Assembly: GCA_005881175.1 (NCBI GenBank) | Contig: VBEN01000029.1 | Span: 1 to 46,607, forward strand | Direction: 5' to 3' | DNA from: Chloroflexota bacterium | Lineage (GTDB): Bacteria; Chloroflexota; Dormibacteria; CF-121 | DNA length: 46,607 nt | Shown: positions 46,485 through 46,607 of the stretch, one piece after another | Layout: each line of letters opens with the position of its first letter | How positions within the stretch are numbered: the stretch's first letter is position 1 | Program-made: the position numbers and the translations under genes | Notes under the pieces: generated by a model | What the model was told of the DNA's origin: nothing | What the model saw: only the letters and a program-made list of their open reading frames with translations | The model's database searches: none

Positions 46485-46607
46485 TCAGGCAGTCTTCGGG
46501 GCCGCGTACAGCGCTTCGATCTCCGATCGGTACTTCTCGGCAATGCGCTTGCGCTTGACCTTCATGCTGGGGGTCAGCTCGTCGCCAACGACGAAGTCGG
46601 CGTCGAG
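46485..46607 (-). CDS. Long-chain acyl-CoA synthetase, C-terminal end (partial)
   Basis: The frame is cut by the window edge; 40 residues are visible. LTPSMKVKRKRIAEKYRSEI carries the conserved C-terminal catalytic Lys region (LTPTxKxKR) of AMP-forming long-chain fatty acid-CoA ligases, ending EALYAAPKTA. Confidence 0.85.
   Translation of the reverse strand, partial: LDADFVVGDELTPSMKVKRKRIAEKYRSEIEALYAAPKTA

Overview
The window is a dense, GC-rich bacterial chromosome segment (about two thirds G+C by eye) with many ATGA/GTGA overlaps and very short intergenic gaps. The gene set includes a coproporphyrin-type heme operon with HemQ, a DUF3105 membrane protein, type 2 isopentenyl diphosphate isomerase and a long PucR-type regulator. 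Together these suggest a Terrabacteria-group organism such as Chloroflexota, Dormibacterota or a relative. This is inference from gene content; no rRNA is present to confirm it.

Region by region: (1) 1-6787 (+) is a tightly coupled terpenoid operon. It holds the C-terminal part of a class II (squalene-hopene/diterpene-type) cyclase, a class I terpene synthase with intact metal motifs, a membrane GGDEF/HD-GYP c-di-GMP protein, IDI-2 and a GGPP-type prenyl synthase, followed by an exported SGNH hydrolase. (2) 6792-14412 (-) holds a PucR-family regulator, the housekeeping run rplU-rpmA-obgE-nadD-rsfS, a DUF3105 protein, a DUF11 lipoprotein and maf. (3) 14417-18172 (-) encodes two coupled 520-aa polytopic membrane proteins that resemble degenerate complex I antiporter subunits, plus a zinc-ribbon membrane protein. 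(4) 18212-26636 (-) is valS and the proteostasis block tig-clpP-clpX-lon; lon is broken by a frameshift with an apparent internal loss of about 40 residues.

(5) 26838-28519 is an AT-richer Shedu-like (DUF4263) defence gene directly beside tRNA-Leu(UAG). (6) 28548-31199 holds psuG, small unknown genes, galT and tRNA-Arg(ACG). (7) 31212-38320 (-) is a catabolic operon: class III aminotransferase, aldehyde dehydrogenase, Cys-type alpha/beta hydrolase, agmatinase/arginase and FAD amine oxidoreductase. It is followed by a SurA-like lipoprotein and thpR. This fits arginine/agmatine/putrescine breakdown toward GABA. (8) 38531-40514 holds a 7-TM protein and a ParA ATPase with a small unknown partner. 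(9) 40494-45097 (-) is hemQ-hemE-hemH plus an ABC exporter. (10) 45125-46607 holds a metallo-beta-lactamase-fold protein, a secreted protein and the 3' end of an acyl-CoA ligase.

Three genes lack an ordinary start codon where homology says it should be: nadD, the alpha/beta hydrolase and the FAD oxidoreductase. Lon is frameshifted as well. Either the sequence has indel errors or real decay and non-standard starts occur here. At least four copies of a G/C-rich palindromic dispersed repeat are scattered through the window; one pair forms the nadD start region and one copy supplies the hemH C-terminus. There is no gene-free stretch longer than 300 bases.
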